The position numbers and the translations under genes were made by a program. The notes under the pieces were generated by a model, which did no database searches, was not told the DNA's origin, and saw only the letters and a program-made list of their open reading frames with translations. This document shows, one piece after another, positions 52,382-63,514 of a DNA stretch of 64,000 nucleotides. The DNA comes from Spraguea lophii (lineage: Eukaryota > Microsporidia > Spragueidae). The stretch is from positions 1-64,000 of the forward strand of contig LDOQ01000088.1 of NCBI GenBank assembly GCA_001887945.1, in the 5' to 3' direction. Each line of letters starts with the position of its first letter. Within the stretch, counting starts at the first letter, position 1.

Positions 52382-53167
52382 ATGAAGATATTCTATGAAA
52401 ATTTCGATGGTATTGAATATCTACTATATGAATATTTTCCTAATTTTAAATATTTCAAAATAAGAACAGAAGAAATCAACAATAAAGATAAAATATTTAA
52501 AATAAAATCTAATCTACAATTTAACGAACCAAGTAAAATGAATTTGAAATCTATATTTTCTTCAATAATATGTAAATATTGTAATAATTGTATTGAAATA
52601 GAAAATAGTGATAGATTACCATCTATTGGCTGGGAAGAGCTTGTAGATCATTGGAGCTGTCATAACAATGAATTTAAATCCTTATTAAACTTAAAACCTA
52701 AACCACGAACCAATTCTATACTTTATTCTAATTTCTATTTTCTTATAAATTCTATAAATTATTGCTGTTGGAAAGAGAATAAAGAAAATCAAATTTTAAA
52801 AATATTTTACAATGAAATAAATACGATATACGATGATAAAGATATAATTTATATTTTTTTAGAAGAATATTTTAAAAATAATGATATTTTACAAATAAAT
52901 AACGTTATTATAAAATTTTATAATGAATCTATCATAGCGATGGAAGAGAATGATGAAAATAATGGTTTACATGAATATTTTTATAAAAGTTTAAAAGTTG
53001 GATATAAAATTGTAAATAAAAAACATGAAAAAAAAGAAATAAATGAATATTACAGAGAAAGAATAATTGCCTTATTAAATGAAAATAAAATAGACAGAAA
53101 AATAGATGGTTATATTTTAAGTTTTATTTTTTCAGATAAAACAAAAATTAAAGAGATTAGAAAATAA
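52382..53167 (+). CDS. Ipa1/UBE3D-like (HECT_2 family) protein
   Basis: A 261-residue protein. The diagnostic block is ICKYCNNCI followed by LPSIGWEELVDHWSCHNNEF, matching the family pattern C-x-x-C...LPS-x-x-W-x-E-L-V-x-x-W-x-C-H, and then ILYSNFYFLI corresponds to x-x-G-x-x-F-F-L. UBE3D is described as an E3-like ubiquitin ligase that recognises cyclin B. The yeast homologue Ipa1 is needed for mRNA 3'-end formation and interacts with the CPSF endonuclease Ysh1, which would link it to the CPSF100 gene in this window. The C-terminal half is divergent. The start has 'acccttttATG'. Confidence 0.68.
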   Translation: MKIFYENFDGIEYLLYEYFPNFKYFKIRTEEINNKDKIFKIKSNLQFNEPSKMNLKSIFSSIICKYCNNCIEIENSDRLPSIGWEELVDHWSCHNNEFKSLLNLKPKPRTNSILYSNFYFLINSINYCCWKENKENQILKIFYNEINTIYDDKDIIYIFLEEYFKNNDILQINNVIIKFYNESIIAMEENDENNGLHEYFYKSLKVGYKIVNKKHEKKEINEYYRERIIALLNENKIDRKIDGYILSFIFSDKTKIKEIRK

Positions 53168-53226
53168 AATCTGAAGAAAAAAATATTTTAATAAAATTTA
53201 TTGTCTTAAAAAGAATTTCAATTTTT

Positions 53227-55314
53227 TTATAAATTAACAAATGAAAACCTATGATCAAATGATATGTCGTTATTAGCTAATGTTTCTTCCAATACTTTAA
53301 TGCAATCTTGTCTTCTCTTATAGAATAGAGGTTCATCTTGGAAATTTGTATTATGTTCTATAGATACTATTATCTTCATATAATCACCTTCTGCCATATA
53401 ATTTCTTATATAAACCGTTCCTGTAAATTCTTCGCCTAGATTATTATAATTTTCTTCAAGTGCGCCTCGCAACTTTTCTAAAGTCTCGTATGTCGTATTT
53501 TTACCAATTATTACTGTTATATTTTCATATTGTTTGGAACTTCTTCTGATATTATCTATTTTTTTGGTGAATAATGTGGTATTTGCCATATAAATAAGTC
53601 TTCCGCTAATATTTTCGAAGATGGTTGATAGAAGATCTATGCGCACTACTGTCATTTCGCAGTTATCTATTAATATTCGATCACCAACATCATAAGGATG
53701 GTTTATTAGGTGAAATACAAAACAATTATATAATTCCTTTATCGTGTCTTTAAATACCCAACTGAATCCAAATACAAAAGGACCTATCGATGCCAGATAA
53801 TATTTGTAATCTATTCCTAATAGGAATAGGAAAATTATTGCACCAAACCCTGTTACAATCATTATTAATATCTGATCCAGTTTGTTAACTATATTTTCTC
53901 TATCGGTTAAAGATCTTTTTATATCTTGTCTCTCTTTGTAAAGATCTACCACTCGTTTACTAAAAGTTTCAAAACTTACAACAGTATTTTCGTATGTATC
54001 TTTTTGTTTCCCTAATAAATAAGCCATAATTTCTTCTGGATGGTTATCAGGAAATATTCTTTTTATATCTTCATATTCCATTTCATCAATTTCCAAATAA
54101 CCAAATATCGATTCAGCTAACGTTTTTGCACTTTCTTTTGAAGAAAGATCAAGACCAGTATGTCTTAAATATAATCCTGCATCAAATTCATTTACCATTG
54201 TCTTGATTATAGCATCAACCTCTGATTTTCCATTTGGTGTGGCTTCTGCAACCGTTGCTAATTTTTTAAAAATAAAGGTTTTATAGTTTGCATCCCATAT
54301 TCTACTCTGAAATGATGATTTTCTAAGTTCAGACGTAAAAATATTAATAATAAATTTTTCCAAAAATAGCATACACGATAATAAACAATACCAGAACACC
54401 ACGGTCATAATTAAATGCATTAATGTTAGTTTGGAAGTAAAAAACTTGTATTTCTCAGAAAATAAATGTGATAAAAAGAATATTGTGAAAGAAACCAACG
54501 CATTTCTTAAAAACCTCCTTGAGTTTTTTAAAACGTGTAGAAATTCCGCTGGATATCCTTTAACTGCAATGTCGAATGTTCTAAATAAATAAACTACAAT
54601 ATATATAGAATTATCAACAATAACAGAAATTATAACAAATGCTACATACATAATTGCTATAAGTAAATTTTGTTTGAAAAATGTAGATACTCTATTTATA
54701 GACTGGGACGGTTTCAAACTATTTTTTAGCACCGTCATAAACGAGTTTTTAGAAATAAATAATACTGCCAAGAATGGAAACAGCATAAAAATAATAAAAA
54801 CAACTGTTGATTCTATAATTGCTCTAATAAATGCGTTTACATTTCCACATTTGTAATGAAAATATTCATCTAAATGTCCTATCGAGAAGGTTGTTCTATT
54901 TATCATGGCTTTTCTAGAAAATGTTCTATGTTTCTTTTCAGCTTCTCTTACATCTTCTTTATCCTGTGTCTCGTTTCCATCTCCTATAATATCTTTTATA
55001 GCATTTTCGTTAATTTCTTTCATTTTTTCTTCTTCAAGCTTTTTAGCCTCTTCAAGTTTTTCTTTTTCTTCTAATTGAATTACAGGATCTTGTGTTTTAT
55101 CTCCGACAGGGGCTTCGCCTGTTTTTTCTTTTTCATCCTTTGTATTAATCTTAGAACCCGATTTTTTTACATCTTTGTTAGTATCTTCATTGTTTTCATC
55201 ATTTTTCGACTCATTGTTTTTATTAATGTTCTCTTTATCTTTTGAATCAGTTGTCTTTTTATTTACTGGTTTTCCTGTTTCAACGTCTTTTTTCTTCTTA
55301 TCTTCATTTCCCAT
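53227..55314 (-). CDS. MscS-type mechanosensitive ion channel, eukaryotic subtype
   Basis: A 695-residue membrane protein from the ATG at 55314 (the frame continues upstream to a TTG without a better start). The first 130 residues are charged and low-complexity (Lys, Asp, Glu, Asn). About six transmembrane helices follow (four between about 150 and 340, two between about 480 and 530). The pore helix and beta domain hold FVFGFSWVFKDTIKELYNCFVFHLINHPYDVGDRI, the MscS signature, and a C-terminal alpha/beta domain ends FDHRFSF. The cytosolic loop before the pore has EF-hand-like position as in fungal Msy1/2, but the calcium ligands look degenerate. Probably ER or plasma-membrane osmotic release. 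Confidence 0.94.
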   Translation of the reverse strand: MGNEDKKKKDVETGKPVNKKTTDSKDKENINKNNESKNDENNEDTNKDVKKSGSKINTKDEKEKTGEAPVGDKTQDPVIQLEEKEKLEEAKKLEEEKMKEINENAIKDIIGDGNETQDKEDVREAEKKHRTFSRKAMINRTTFSIGHLDEYFHYKCGNVNAFIRAIIESTVVFIIFMLFPFLAVLFISKNSFMTVLKNSLKPSQSINRVSTFFKQNLLIAIMYVAFVIISVIVDNSIYIVVYLFRTFDIAVKGYPAEFLHVLKNSRRFLRNALVSFTIFFLSHLFSEKYKFFTSKLTLMHLIMTVVFWYCLLSCMLFLEKFIINIFTSELRKSSFQSRIWDANYKTFIFKKLATVAEATPNGKSEVDAIIKTMVNEFDAGLYLRHTGLDLSSKESAKTLAESIFGYLEIDEMEYEDIKRIFPDNHPEEIMAYLLGKQKDTYENTVVSFETFSKRVVDLYKERQDIKRSLTDRENIVNKLDQILIMIVTGFGAIIFLFLLGIDYKYYLASIGPFVFGFSWVFKDTIKELYNCFVFHLINHPYDVGDRILIDNCEMTVVRIDLLSTIFENISGRLIYMANTTLFTKKIDNIRRSSKQYENITVIIGKNTTYETLEKLRGALEENYNNLGEEFTGTVYIRNYMAEGDYMKIIVSIEHNTNFQDEPLFYKRRQDCIKVLEETLANNDISFDHRFSFVNL

Positions 55315-55611
55315 ACTAATGGAACAGCTTTTCCTTTTAATATTTTTACAGGGACACAACCAATTAATATCTACGTATTTCTCCTAGTAACACTTTTCAC
55401 CAACGAATTATTTTTCTCTAAATATTTTTTTGTTCGTTACCGAAAAATGACTTTGATTTAATTACGAAAGCGAAGAATAAAAAGTATTTAAAACTCAATA
55501 ACTTTATTTTTAAAACATAAAATTTTCGGGCAATTACCAATATCGTATTTTACTTTTATCGATACATCATATTAAAGGAGGTAAATAGTATAAATCTTCA
55601 ATTATCAATAT

Positions 55612-56844
55612 TTATTTGTTCTTTTTTTTCTTTAACATTTTTTCTTTGGCTTCCTTATATCCAATATTATAAGCTTCTTCTACAATAATAAAATTATCCT
55701 TAATCACTTTTTCATCCAAACAATATTCATCCATTTTTATATTTAATTTATGTTCTACTCTTTGAAATTCCTCGACATCATACTGTGTTACAAAAGTCAA
55801 TGCTAATCCTTTCTTACCTGCTCTAGCCGTTCTTCCCACTCTATGAATATAATCATCAAAATTTTTAGATATATCATAATTTATTACAATATCAACGCTA
55901 GGAATATCTATACCTCTACTTAATACGTCAGTAGCTATTAAAATATTGGCATCACCTTCTCTAAATTTTTTCAAATTATTATTTCTTCTTTCTTGTCTCA
56001 TATCACCGTAAATGTATGCAAGATTGCTTAATCCTAAATTATTAAGCATTCTAAATAATAATACTGTAGAAAATGATGTAGAAACAAAAATTATAATCTT
56101 TTTTTCTTTATTCTTCTTTATAATCTCATATAAATAACCATGTTTATACTTTAAACCAACAAATACATATTTTTGTATCAATTCTTTATTTTTGTCATTA
56201 CTATCCAAAATAATTGGATTTTTCAATCCTAATGAAATTATATTCTGTACATTTTCATTTATAGTAGCACTAAATAATAAAGTTTGTCTATCATTATTTA
56301 TTCTTTCCAAAATATGTTTTATATCACTTTCAAAATCCATACTCAACAATTTATCAGCTTCATCAAATACCAAAAATTTTAATTTTTCTATTTTAAGATT
56401 AGAATTTAACATATGGTCCAATAATCTACCTGGTGTACCTACTATTACATGTATATCTTTTCTTAATTTATTAAAAGCCATTTTCTGTGCTTTCATATCC
56501 TCTCCACCCACTAATAATATTACTTTCAATCCAAATTCCTCTCCTATAAGATTTAGCACATTTTTTATCTGTATAGCCAACTCCCTCGTCGGTGTTAATA
56601 TTAAACTATGATATTTTCTATTCTTTTTTAGAAGTGAATTAAGTAATGGAAGACAAAAGGCCAACGTTTTACCACTACCAGTACCACTAATCCCAATAAT
56701 ATCTTTTTTCTGTAATATTTTTGGAATGGATAAAGATTGAATACCAGTTGGTTTGGAAATATTGTTATTTTCTAATATTTGGATAATTTTTGAATCTATT
56801 CCAAAATTTTTAAAAGACGTGTAATTTAAATTTTCTTTCTCCAT
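55612..56844 (-). CDS. RRP3: DEAD-box RNA helicase Rrp3/DDX47
   Basis: A 410-residue helicase with all motifs: Q motif (FKNFGI...PTGIQ), Walker A GTGSGKT, PTRELA, GG, TPGRLLDH, DEAD (FVFDEADKLL region), SAT, then ATDVLSRGIDIPSV and HRVGRTARAG. The C-terminal VTQYDVEEFQRVEHKL segment is typical of Rrp3/DDX47 and separates it from eIF4A, Dhh1 and Dbp types. Role: 18S rRNA maturation in the nucleolus. The start has 'cccatATG'. Confidence 0.92.
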   Translation of the reverse strand: MEKENLNYTSFKNFGIDSKIIQILENNNISKPTGIQSLSIPKILQKKDIIGISGTGSGKTLAFCLPLLNSLLKKNRKYHSLILTPTRELAIQIKNVLNLIGEEFGLKVILLVGGEDMKAQKMAFNKLRKDIHVIVGTPGRLLDHMLNSNLKIEKLKFLVFDEADKLLSMDFESDIKHILERINNDRQTLLFSATINENVQNIISLGLKNPIILDSNDKNKELIQKYVFVGLKYKHGYLYEIIKKNKEKKIIIFVSTSFSTVLLFRMLNNLGLSNLAYIYGDMRQERRNNNLKKFREGDANILIATDVLSRGIDIPSVDIVINYDISKNFDDYIHRVGRTARAGKKGLALTFVTQYDVEEFQRVEHKLNIKMDEYCLDEKVIKDNFIIVEEAYNIGYKEAKEKMLKKKKNK

Positions 56845-57181
56845 ATGGGAGAAAAGAAGTTTAGAAAAAATATGAATATTTAGTTCAGATTAGTAAAAAA
56901 TTTATAATAAAAATCAATGAATCCAAATTATACATAACTACAATCATCTAATAGTTTTACTTATAATTAAAGATTTATCGGATTCATATGAGAAATAAAT
57001 ATATTTCCTTTAAAAAAATATTTTTAGAATATATAAAACTATCCCAATTATCCTCTACGAATACATACTTACAATATATATTTTATATCATATAGAATAT
57101 TATATAAAATATACAAAGACAATAATATAAAATAAAAAACATTAAAATTGTTATAAAAGAATACTTTAATAATATAATATC
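56845..57181. other. intergenic spacer
   Basis: AT-rich; nothing seen. Confidence 0.4.
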
Positions 57182-57889
57182 TTAATTGTATCTATAATTT
57201 AGTAAAAATATGAAAAAATATTCCATATGCACATATATATCATTATACATACATCTACCATAATATAGATTTAGTAAATTTAAATATATTTTATCTATTT
57301 TATAATTGAACTGTATCAATCTCCATACAGTAAAAACATAATTTAAAATATACAAGATATTGAATCTAAAGAAAAATTGATAAAAAGATACAATGATAGC
57401 TATAGTATAAAAATAACCTATGGCAGATTCTGGAATTATATGTCTTTGCAATATTATATTTTTTTGTATCTGATAAATTTCAGTATGTGCATCTTCTAAT
57501 ATAAAAGATATAGCATCTATAAAAGAGTTTATAAAAAAATGCGCAAGTATAACCATAATAAAAATAACGAAACCTGTTACTGCCTTAATAAACAAAAAAT
57601 GTGGTAATCTATCTTCATCTACATTATACTCACAATAACATTGTTCACACGTTTTTATTTCTTTTATATTTTTTCCTTTAAATCTCCACATCCTAAGACA
57701 ACTTTTATGAACATATTTTATAGAACCTCTACATCCACACGGTGCTATAAGATCTCTTGATGAATCTATAGGATTAATATCAAAATAACATATTTTACAA
57801 ATAGCCTCTTTAAGCTCATCATCTATTAAATCTTCTTTTGTAAGTATTATTTCTTCCATCTCTACATTATTTTTTATTTCCATATCCAT
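57182..57889 (-). CDS. RING-variant (MARCH-type) membrane E3 ubiquitin ligase
   Basis: A 235-residue protein. The RINGv zinc ligands are complete and in C4HC3 order: C31, C34, C51, C53, H61, C64, C81, C84, with the family-typical CGCRGS and HKSCLRMW. Two or three transmembrane segments follow (about 97-120, 158-185, and a weaker C-terminal one). Membrane RINGv proteins of the MARCH/Ssm4(Doa10) type ubiquitylate membrane or ER-associated substrates. This one is far smaller than Doa10. No CCC start context. Confidence 0.92.
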   Translation of the reverse strand: MDMEIKNNVEMEEIILTKEDLIDDELKEAICKICYFDINPIDSSRDLIAPCGCRGSIKYVHKSCLRMWRFKGKNIKEIKTCEQCYCEYNVDEDRLPHFLFIKAVTGFVIFIMVILAHFFINSFIDAISFILEDAHTEIYQIQKNIILQRHIIPESAIGYFYTIAIIVSFYQFFFRFNILYILNYVFTVWRLIQFNYKIDKIYLNLLNLYYGRCMYNDIYVHMEYFFIFLLNYRYN

Positions 57890-58465
57890 TGTTGATGAAT
57901 TTAACTTATATTTTATAATTTATATTTTATTGGATTTTTTAAATATCCAATAGAAACTAAAGTTCTCCTTTTTTAAAATCAATAAAAATAAAATATAAAC
58001 ATATCAAAAATGTAAAGATATTCTTTCCATCATTTTAAAGGATATCAAAAAAATAAATATTATTATTAATCTTCTTTTGATTTATTACTATTCTTAGTAA
58101 TTTAATTCTTATAAAATTCTAAAAATATAATTATATTGTATATATAATATAGATACTAAAGATATAATATATATAATTATACTGTATATTACAGACAATA
58201 AAGATATAATGGATATAAATATAATGTTTAGTATACACAATAAAGAAAGATGTAATAAATATATATTTTATTCTGTTTATATATTATGGATAATAAATTA
58301 TTGCATGTGAGTGTTATTTAACATAATAATATTTTAATTTAATATATTTACCATTATAAATGATATTATAATTTTATAATAAAAAACATATACTGATAAT
58401 TAACATTTATTTACTTCTATTACAATTACATTACTTACAAATAATCTAATATTCTATTATTATAA
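57890..58465. other. intergenic spacer
   Basis: AT-rich with short 'agatataatatatataattatactgtata' repeats near 58120-58220; no gene seen. Confidence 0.45.
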
Positions 58466-59785
58466 TTAATTAAGTTTTTTATATTCTAATTTCTTTGGGC
58501 AATATTTATTGCATTTATTATTTAAAAGATCATCATATTTCAAGGTATTGGGTTTTCTACACATACATCTTTCTCCTTTTAATATCATACTCTCTACGTA
58601 CATAGGATCAGTTAAATATCCACATTTTATATCATAGTAGGTTTTTAAACTAAGATGTAAATAATTATATGAATCAAATTTGTCAAAGTATACTTTACCC
58701 CGGTTTTTTCTAAACAATTTTGGATCTTCTGGAAATGGTGCATCCTTAGCCAATAAGTACATTTTACGTAATTCTGTTGTTACTATAATATATCTCATGT
58801 ATGTATATCTAAATGCTTGTTTTAATATTTCTCTTTCGTCTAATAATGTTCTTCCTTTCAAATAACCGTTCCATAATACATTTTCAAGAGATATTATACT
58901 TGAAATATCTTTTTTTACTCTAAATGCAAACTCTATAGCTGTTTCATCCTCGTGTATTTCTTCTGGTTCCATCCAATGTACATCAACGTCTAATCTCCAT
59001 CTACTCATAAGATAAAAGAAGTGTCCCATAAAACCATTTTCTCTTCTATTCCAGTAAGGATCAAGTATTTTTTTATGATAATTGAGTGCAACAGGTACAA
59101 CTTTTACTCCTAGATCAAATGCTCCTCTTTGAAACAATACTGAATATTTGTTGTTTACACACACCCCCTCAGGAAATATCAATAATGGTGATTTTGATAT
59201 GGATACCAATTGTTTTATTCTATCCTTTATTGTTGCTTTATCTTCTTTTTTACTTCGATCAAAAGAAATAGAACCATTCCTCTTTAAAAAGAAATTAAAG
59301 AAGAATCCAAAGGCTCCAGTATGTGTTTGTGCTAATGATGAATGTGGAAATTTATATCCACTTAATATTATAAAATCTAAAAAAGAAGTATGATTAGATA
59401 CATACACATGCTTTTCTTCCATCTTTCTCTTATACCCATGATGATTTGCATTAATACCCAATGACATATAAAATAACCTAAATCCCATCATAAGAAAATC
59501 ATCAACAAGATCATAATTATCTCTTAAACTAATCCATAAGAAAATATGAATAAGCATAATTAATCCAGCAGTAAAAAATATCAAGCGTATAGGAAATAGA
59601 ATCAAATACCTAATTATAATACTAAAAATATAAAATATTCCAGAATTATCCATAGCGTGTCTTGGTATAGAAGCAAAGCAATTAGAGAAATGATCATCTT
59701 CTAAAGAGTGTATGTTCATAGATATGAAATGGCATGCGTCCTTAAGAAATGTTCTCTTACGTAATCCTTTTCTATAAAGCCTCAT
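58466..59785 (-). CDS. glycerol-3-phosphate/lysophospholipid acyltransferase (GPAT3/4 type)
   Basis: A 439-residue enzyme. Two hydrophobic segments lie at about 52-88. Acyltransferase motif I is NHTSFLD with H132 and D137; motif II is around GSISFDRS (171-178); motif III is FPEGVCVN (204-211); motif IV is VVPVALNYH. The order and the 'IFPEGVCVNNKYSVLFQRGAFDLG' block match the mammalian GPAT3/GPAT4 branch of PlsC enzymes. It catalyses the first or second acylation in glycerolipid synthesis at the ER. A Cys-rich C-terminal tail (CMCRKP...CNKYC) is unusual. The start has 'acccctATG'. Confidence 0.93.
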   Translation of the reverse strand: MRLYRKGLRKRTFLKDACHFISMNIHSLEDDHFSNCFASIPRHAMDNSGIFYIFSIIIRYLILFPIRLIFFTAGLIMLIHIFLWISLRDNYDLVDDFLMMGFRLFYMSLGINANHHGYKRKMEEKHVYVSNHTSFLDFIILSGYKFPHSSLAQTHTGAFGFFFNFFLKRNGSISFDRSKKEDKATIKDRIKQLVSISKSPLLIFPEGVCVNNKYSVLFQRGAFDLGVKVVPVALNYHKKILDPYWNRRENGFMGHFFYLMSRWRLDVDVHWMEPEEIHEDETAIEFAFRVKKDISSIISLENVLWNGYLKGRTLLDEREILKQAFRYTYMRYIIVTTELRKMYLLAKDAPFPEDPKLFRKNRGKVYFDKFDSYNYLHLSLKTYYDIKCGYLTDPMYVESMILKGERCMCRKPNTLKYDDLLNNKCNKYCPKKLEYKKLN

Positions 59786-60525
59786 AGGGGTAAATTTTCT
59801 TGTGATTTAAATAGGAAAGCTGAAACAAATCAGAGATCAGAAAATGAATCAAATTAAAATGAAAAAAAGTAAAAGAAAAAAACACATTCAATGAAAGAAT
59901 CTAACGAATATTTTTTTTGATAAAAAAATGTATAAAACAAATTGTAAGAAAGGAGAATAAAACAACAAACAAACACTTTTATTAATGTTTTAAAATATCT
60001 ATAAAATTATTGAATATTAAAAATTTTATGTATAATCATTTATATTTGATTGTGAACCAAATATGTATCATTATTATTTCCTTATTCATCAAGATAAAAT
60101 ATTTAATAATTAATTATTCAAAAAAGAAGAATATTTAGTTTTATTTGATAAATATATATTTATAATTCATATTTGATTAAAGAAGATATTCCCGTTATAG
60201 AAAGATATTAAAAAACTTTTATTTATTTGATACATATTCCAGAATAATGTATATTAAGCCATATTTTATTTTATTATTTTTATATTTCATATGGAACAGT
60301 GACCAAGAAATTATTCTTTAAAAATTAATTTAAAAGATAATAAGAGATCTTTTAAAGAATGAATAAATTGTTTTAAAAAGAATAGATTATTTAAATAATA
60401 AAAAATTTACAAGAATAAAATTAATAATATTATTATTAAACTATTAAGATTATACTTTTTGTTATAAATTCAAATAAAGAAAATTAGATGTTTATATACT
60501 TTGTTTTTATAAACATTATATTTTC
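59786..60525. other. intergenic spacer
   Basis: AT-rich DNA between the GPAT start and the Merlin relic. No gene seen. Confidence 0.5.
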
Positions 60526-60529
60526 CCTT

Positions 60530-61260
60530 AATAATTTTTTGCCTGTGAAAAGAAATGCTCTATCGTATTTGTGTGAACTAAAAAGGGTTCAAAATCAATA
60601 AAAGATATAGAATGGTTCATAGTTAGATGTGATATTTTATTTGTCCAAGAAAATACTACTTTATCTGTTAATCATTTATCAATTACATATATTGTATTTA
60701 CAAAAATATGATCAACAATAATCAGATACATTGTATTTTCTGATATTTTTTCAACTGGTAGAGCAAACATGTTTTTAGAAAGTTTTTTAATATTAACTAT
60801 GTATCATGGTCTTATTATGGGTTCTTTCCCTTTCATACATTTTTTTAAAAAATAAGCTTTTGTCTATTTCAATAATAATTGGTTCTTTATTTTAATCTGA
60901 CTCGTCTTCTTAAATCATTTAAACAGATTGATCCAAGTTTTCCATCCTATTTATTATTACTTTCCCTGTTAAGTTATTATCAAAAACGATATTACATTGT
61001 TCGGCTTTATTTATTATCTTATAGAAAATTCTAAGAATTCTTAGAATTATTTAATTTGTTATTAGAAAACCGAATCTTTTCTTAAACATTGGAATTTTTT
61101 ATAGGATATAAAATATTTCCATTCATACCCGCTTATCCATTTATTTATTTTAATCAAAGATATATAACCATTGCATAATTCACAATTTATATTATTATAC
61201 CATAGGTTACTGTAAATTGGATTAAGGGGTAAAACTGACATCATTTCTAAATACAAAAAT
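60530..61260 (-). mobile_element. decayed Merlin (IS1016-type) transposase relic
   Basis: Minus-strand translation shows, from high to low coordinate, an N-terminal zinc-ribbon-like part with CELC and the 'RKDSVF' strand (61062-61256). A segment IIIEIDKSLFFKK (about 60900) corresponds to the first catalytic Asp motif (E-x-D-E-S-x-F). MNHSISFIDFEPF then HTNTIEHFF (about 60560-60630) corresponds to the V-N-H-S-x-x-F-x-D-P...H-T-Q-x-I-E-x-x-W end. Stops interrupt the frame. No terminal inverted repeats are visible. It is older than the copy at 62521. Confidence 0.65.
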
Positions 61261-62512
61261 CTTCAAAATCTTTAACTTTTTAAGTCAGAATTTATATCAC
61301 GTAACCCTTTCCCAGAATATCAAATCTCGTTTTTTATTAACATTAAGGCCTTTTAACTATTAACAGGAACCGAGAATTTATAAAGATCTTTAACAATTAT
61401 GTTTGTTTTTATTAATTTTAAGGCTTATATTAATTTTTTATTTTTAAAAATTGCTTATTTTTTCATTAGAAACTAAAATTTATATAATTTCAATATGAGA
61501 AATAAAAATAACTAAATAATTTATTCAATAAAAATTATTTTGCCAGAATGAGAATGTATGTGTAAAAAACAATTAATTTTTATACTGAAACATTTGTGTG
61601 AACAACGACCAAACTCAAAACCATAGAGTGTAATTCTTATTAAGAGGAATTTTCGCCTTTAAAACTAAAATTATTTTGGTGCAATTTAAGTTAGTATATC
61701 AGAACAGTTCAATAATTATGATCGATAAACAAATACTCATAATTAGTGATTTTAAATACACCACTCGGGATGGTTTCTAAAACAAAAAAAAATTCACACT
61801 AGCTTAAAAAGGAAAATAAAGTTAAATAATCATTGTTTTATAACCTAGATATATCTTATACGATAATCATACTATCATATCGAAATAGTATAATCAGTTA
61901 ATATTCCTCTAATTTTTGTAGTAATTTATAACTCAAATAATATCGTATAAATAGGAAAGTTAAAATCATATTAAATAAGGACAAATAACAATTAACTACA
62001 CAAAATTTTTTAACTTTTTATACGATGAAATACAGTCTGGATAAGATTTATATCTATAACAAACCCAAATAATGAAAGCTATATTTATCTTTAAAAAATT
62101 AACAACTTTAAACACGGATATCAATCCTATCAACATTTTGATTATAATTAAATTATTATAACAAAAAAATGACTATCTATTATGTATGTATATTAATAGA
62201 TCATGATATCACGATAAAATAAAAGATTTTAAAACATTAAAAGAAGATTAATAACTATCATTGTTTATAACCTTCTTACAACACATTGTATAAAATAATA
62301 TAATATTAATTTATATTTATAAAAAAACAACTATTAAATATATATTTATGATTTAAACAACCAATATTTCAGAATATCCCAAAATACGATATATTTAAAA
62401 TTTCATTAAGAACCCTGATATTTATATTATAATTGATTTTAATAAACTTTCTTTCCTTTTTCATTTACATTGAATAATAATTTTATTTCCAATCCATTAT
62501 TTCTTTGAATAA
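61261..62512. other. intergenic spacer between the two transposon relics
   Basis: AT-rich DNA without open frames or repeat copies I can recognise. Confidence 0.5.
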
Positions 62513-62520
62513 GATTTTTC

Positions 62521-62564
62521 GGTAAAAGTTGCTTTGAGGACCCCCCCTTTTTTGCGTTTATATA
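62521..62564. repeat. left terminal inverted repeat of the Merlin element
   Basis: 44 bp, complementary to 63471-63514 with a single difference at the C/T-run junction. Confidence 0.92.
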
Positions 62565-62595
62565 GATAAAAAAAGGTTTAATTAGTGTTTGTTTG

Positions 62596-63501
62596 TTATA
62601 TCTTTCCCTTTTTATCGTGTGAAATTTTCTCAAATGGGCCCATATGAAATTTAAGAAATTTAAATTCCGAAATATGCCATGAAAAATTTTTTTTAACATT
62701 AGTTCCTCGTGTTTTAACATATATCTTTAGTTTACACTACAGATTTTCAATGTTTTGAGTGTATATCTCTTTGTTTTCCGGGGACGCAAAATTGATTTTA
62801 TGATTTACCCAAAAATGTTTAAATCCTATATTTTTAAGGCTAAGATGTCCTTTCCAACCATCTTTTATTATTGTAGAATCCTCTTTTATATTTTTTAAAA
62901 CTATATTTTCAATGGGTTCACGGTTTCTTGTATGTACCATTTCAAAAAACCATCGTTTGGAGGTTCGTGATATTACACCAATGTATTATAATTGTTTAAA
63001 CCATCGGCTAATGTTATACTTCCTTTTATTGAAACAACTTTCATCAACTTCCACTATGTCTTTATACCCACCTATTTTTTCATATTCAGTTTTATTAATA
63101 ACGAGTTTTATAAGATCAATAACTTTGTTAATTAGTTTGTATTAGACTCCCAGTTCGTGTTTAATGTCTTTTATTCGTGTTTCACGAGACCATTCATATA
63201 TTATTAAAATTATATTTTTTAATGATATCCGAATACCTGAAAATACAGAACTGTCTCGTATTGAAATAGATGCTTTATTACATCTTTTAGTTTGACAAAC
63301 CCATATTAATATATCCGATACCTTTTTACTCTTTAAATACATCTCTTTTTTGCATTTTTTACATCTTCTTATTTTATAAATTACTCCTACATTGGAGGAG
63401 AAAGTAAAAATTTTATACGATAAATTAAGTTGTTCGTACAATGCTAATCTTGTAAACATGTGTTCTGTTTTATATAAACGCAAAAAAAGGGGGGTCCTCA
63501 A
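62596..63501 (-). pseudogene. Merlin/IS1016-type DDE transposase with three in-frame stops
   Basis: A single reading frame of 301 codons runs from ATG 63501 to TAA 62596 without frameshift. It is interrupted by TAA at 63144-63142, TAA at 62988-62986 and TAG at 62739-62737. The N-terminal zinc motif has CKKC...CQTKRC. DDE motifs are VEVDESCFNKRKYN (first D, about 63060), IIKDGWKG (second D, about 62870) and YTQNIENL (E, about 62745), with VNHKINFASPENK between the last two. The TAG sits where homologues have Trp, a one-base change. The transposase is inactive unless supplied in trans. Confidence 0.9.
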
Positions 63502-63514
63502 AGCAACTTTTACC
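63471..63514. repeat. right terminal inverted repeat of the Merlin element
   Basis: Partner of 62521-62564; ends cttttacc followed by the duplicated target gatttttc. Confidence 0.92.

Noticed and set aside
62912..63145. 77-codon plus-strand frame in the transposon
   Set aside because: Antisense to the Merlin transposase frame, which carries the clear DDE motifs.
62596..63501. Alternative genetic code to explain TAA/TAG inside the transposase
   Set aside because: More than twenty intact genes in the window end at TAA or TAG as normal stops, and homologues have unrelated residues at the three positions, so these are nonsense mutations.
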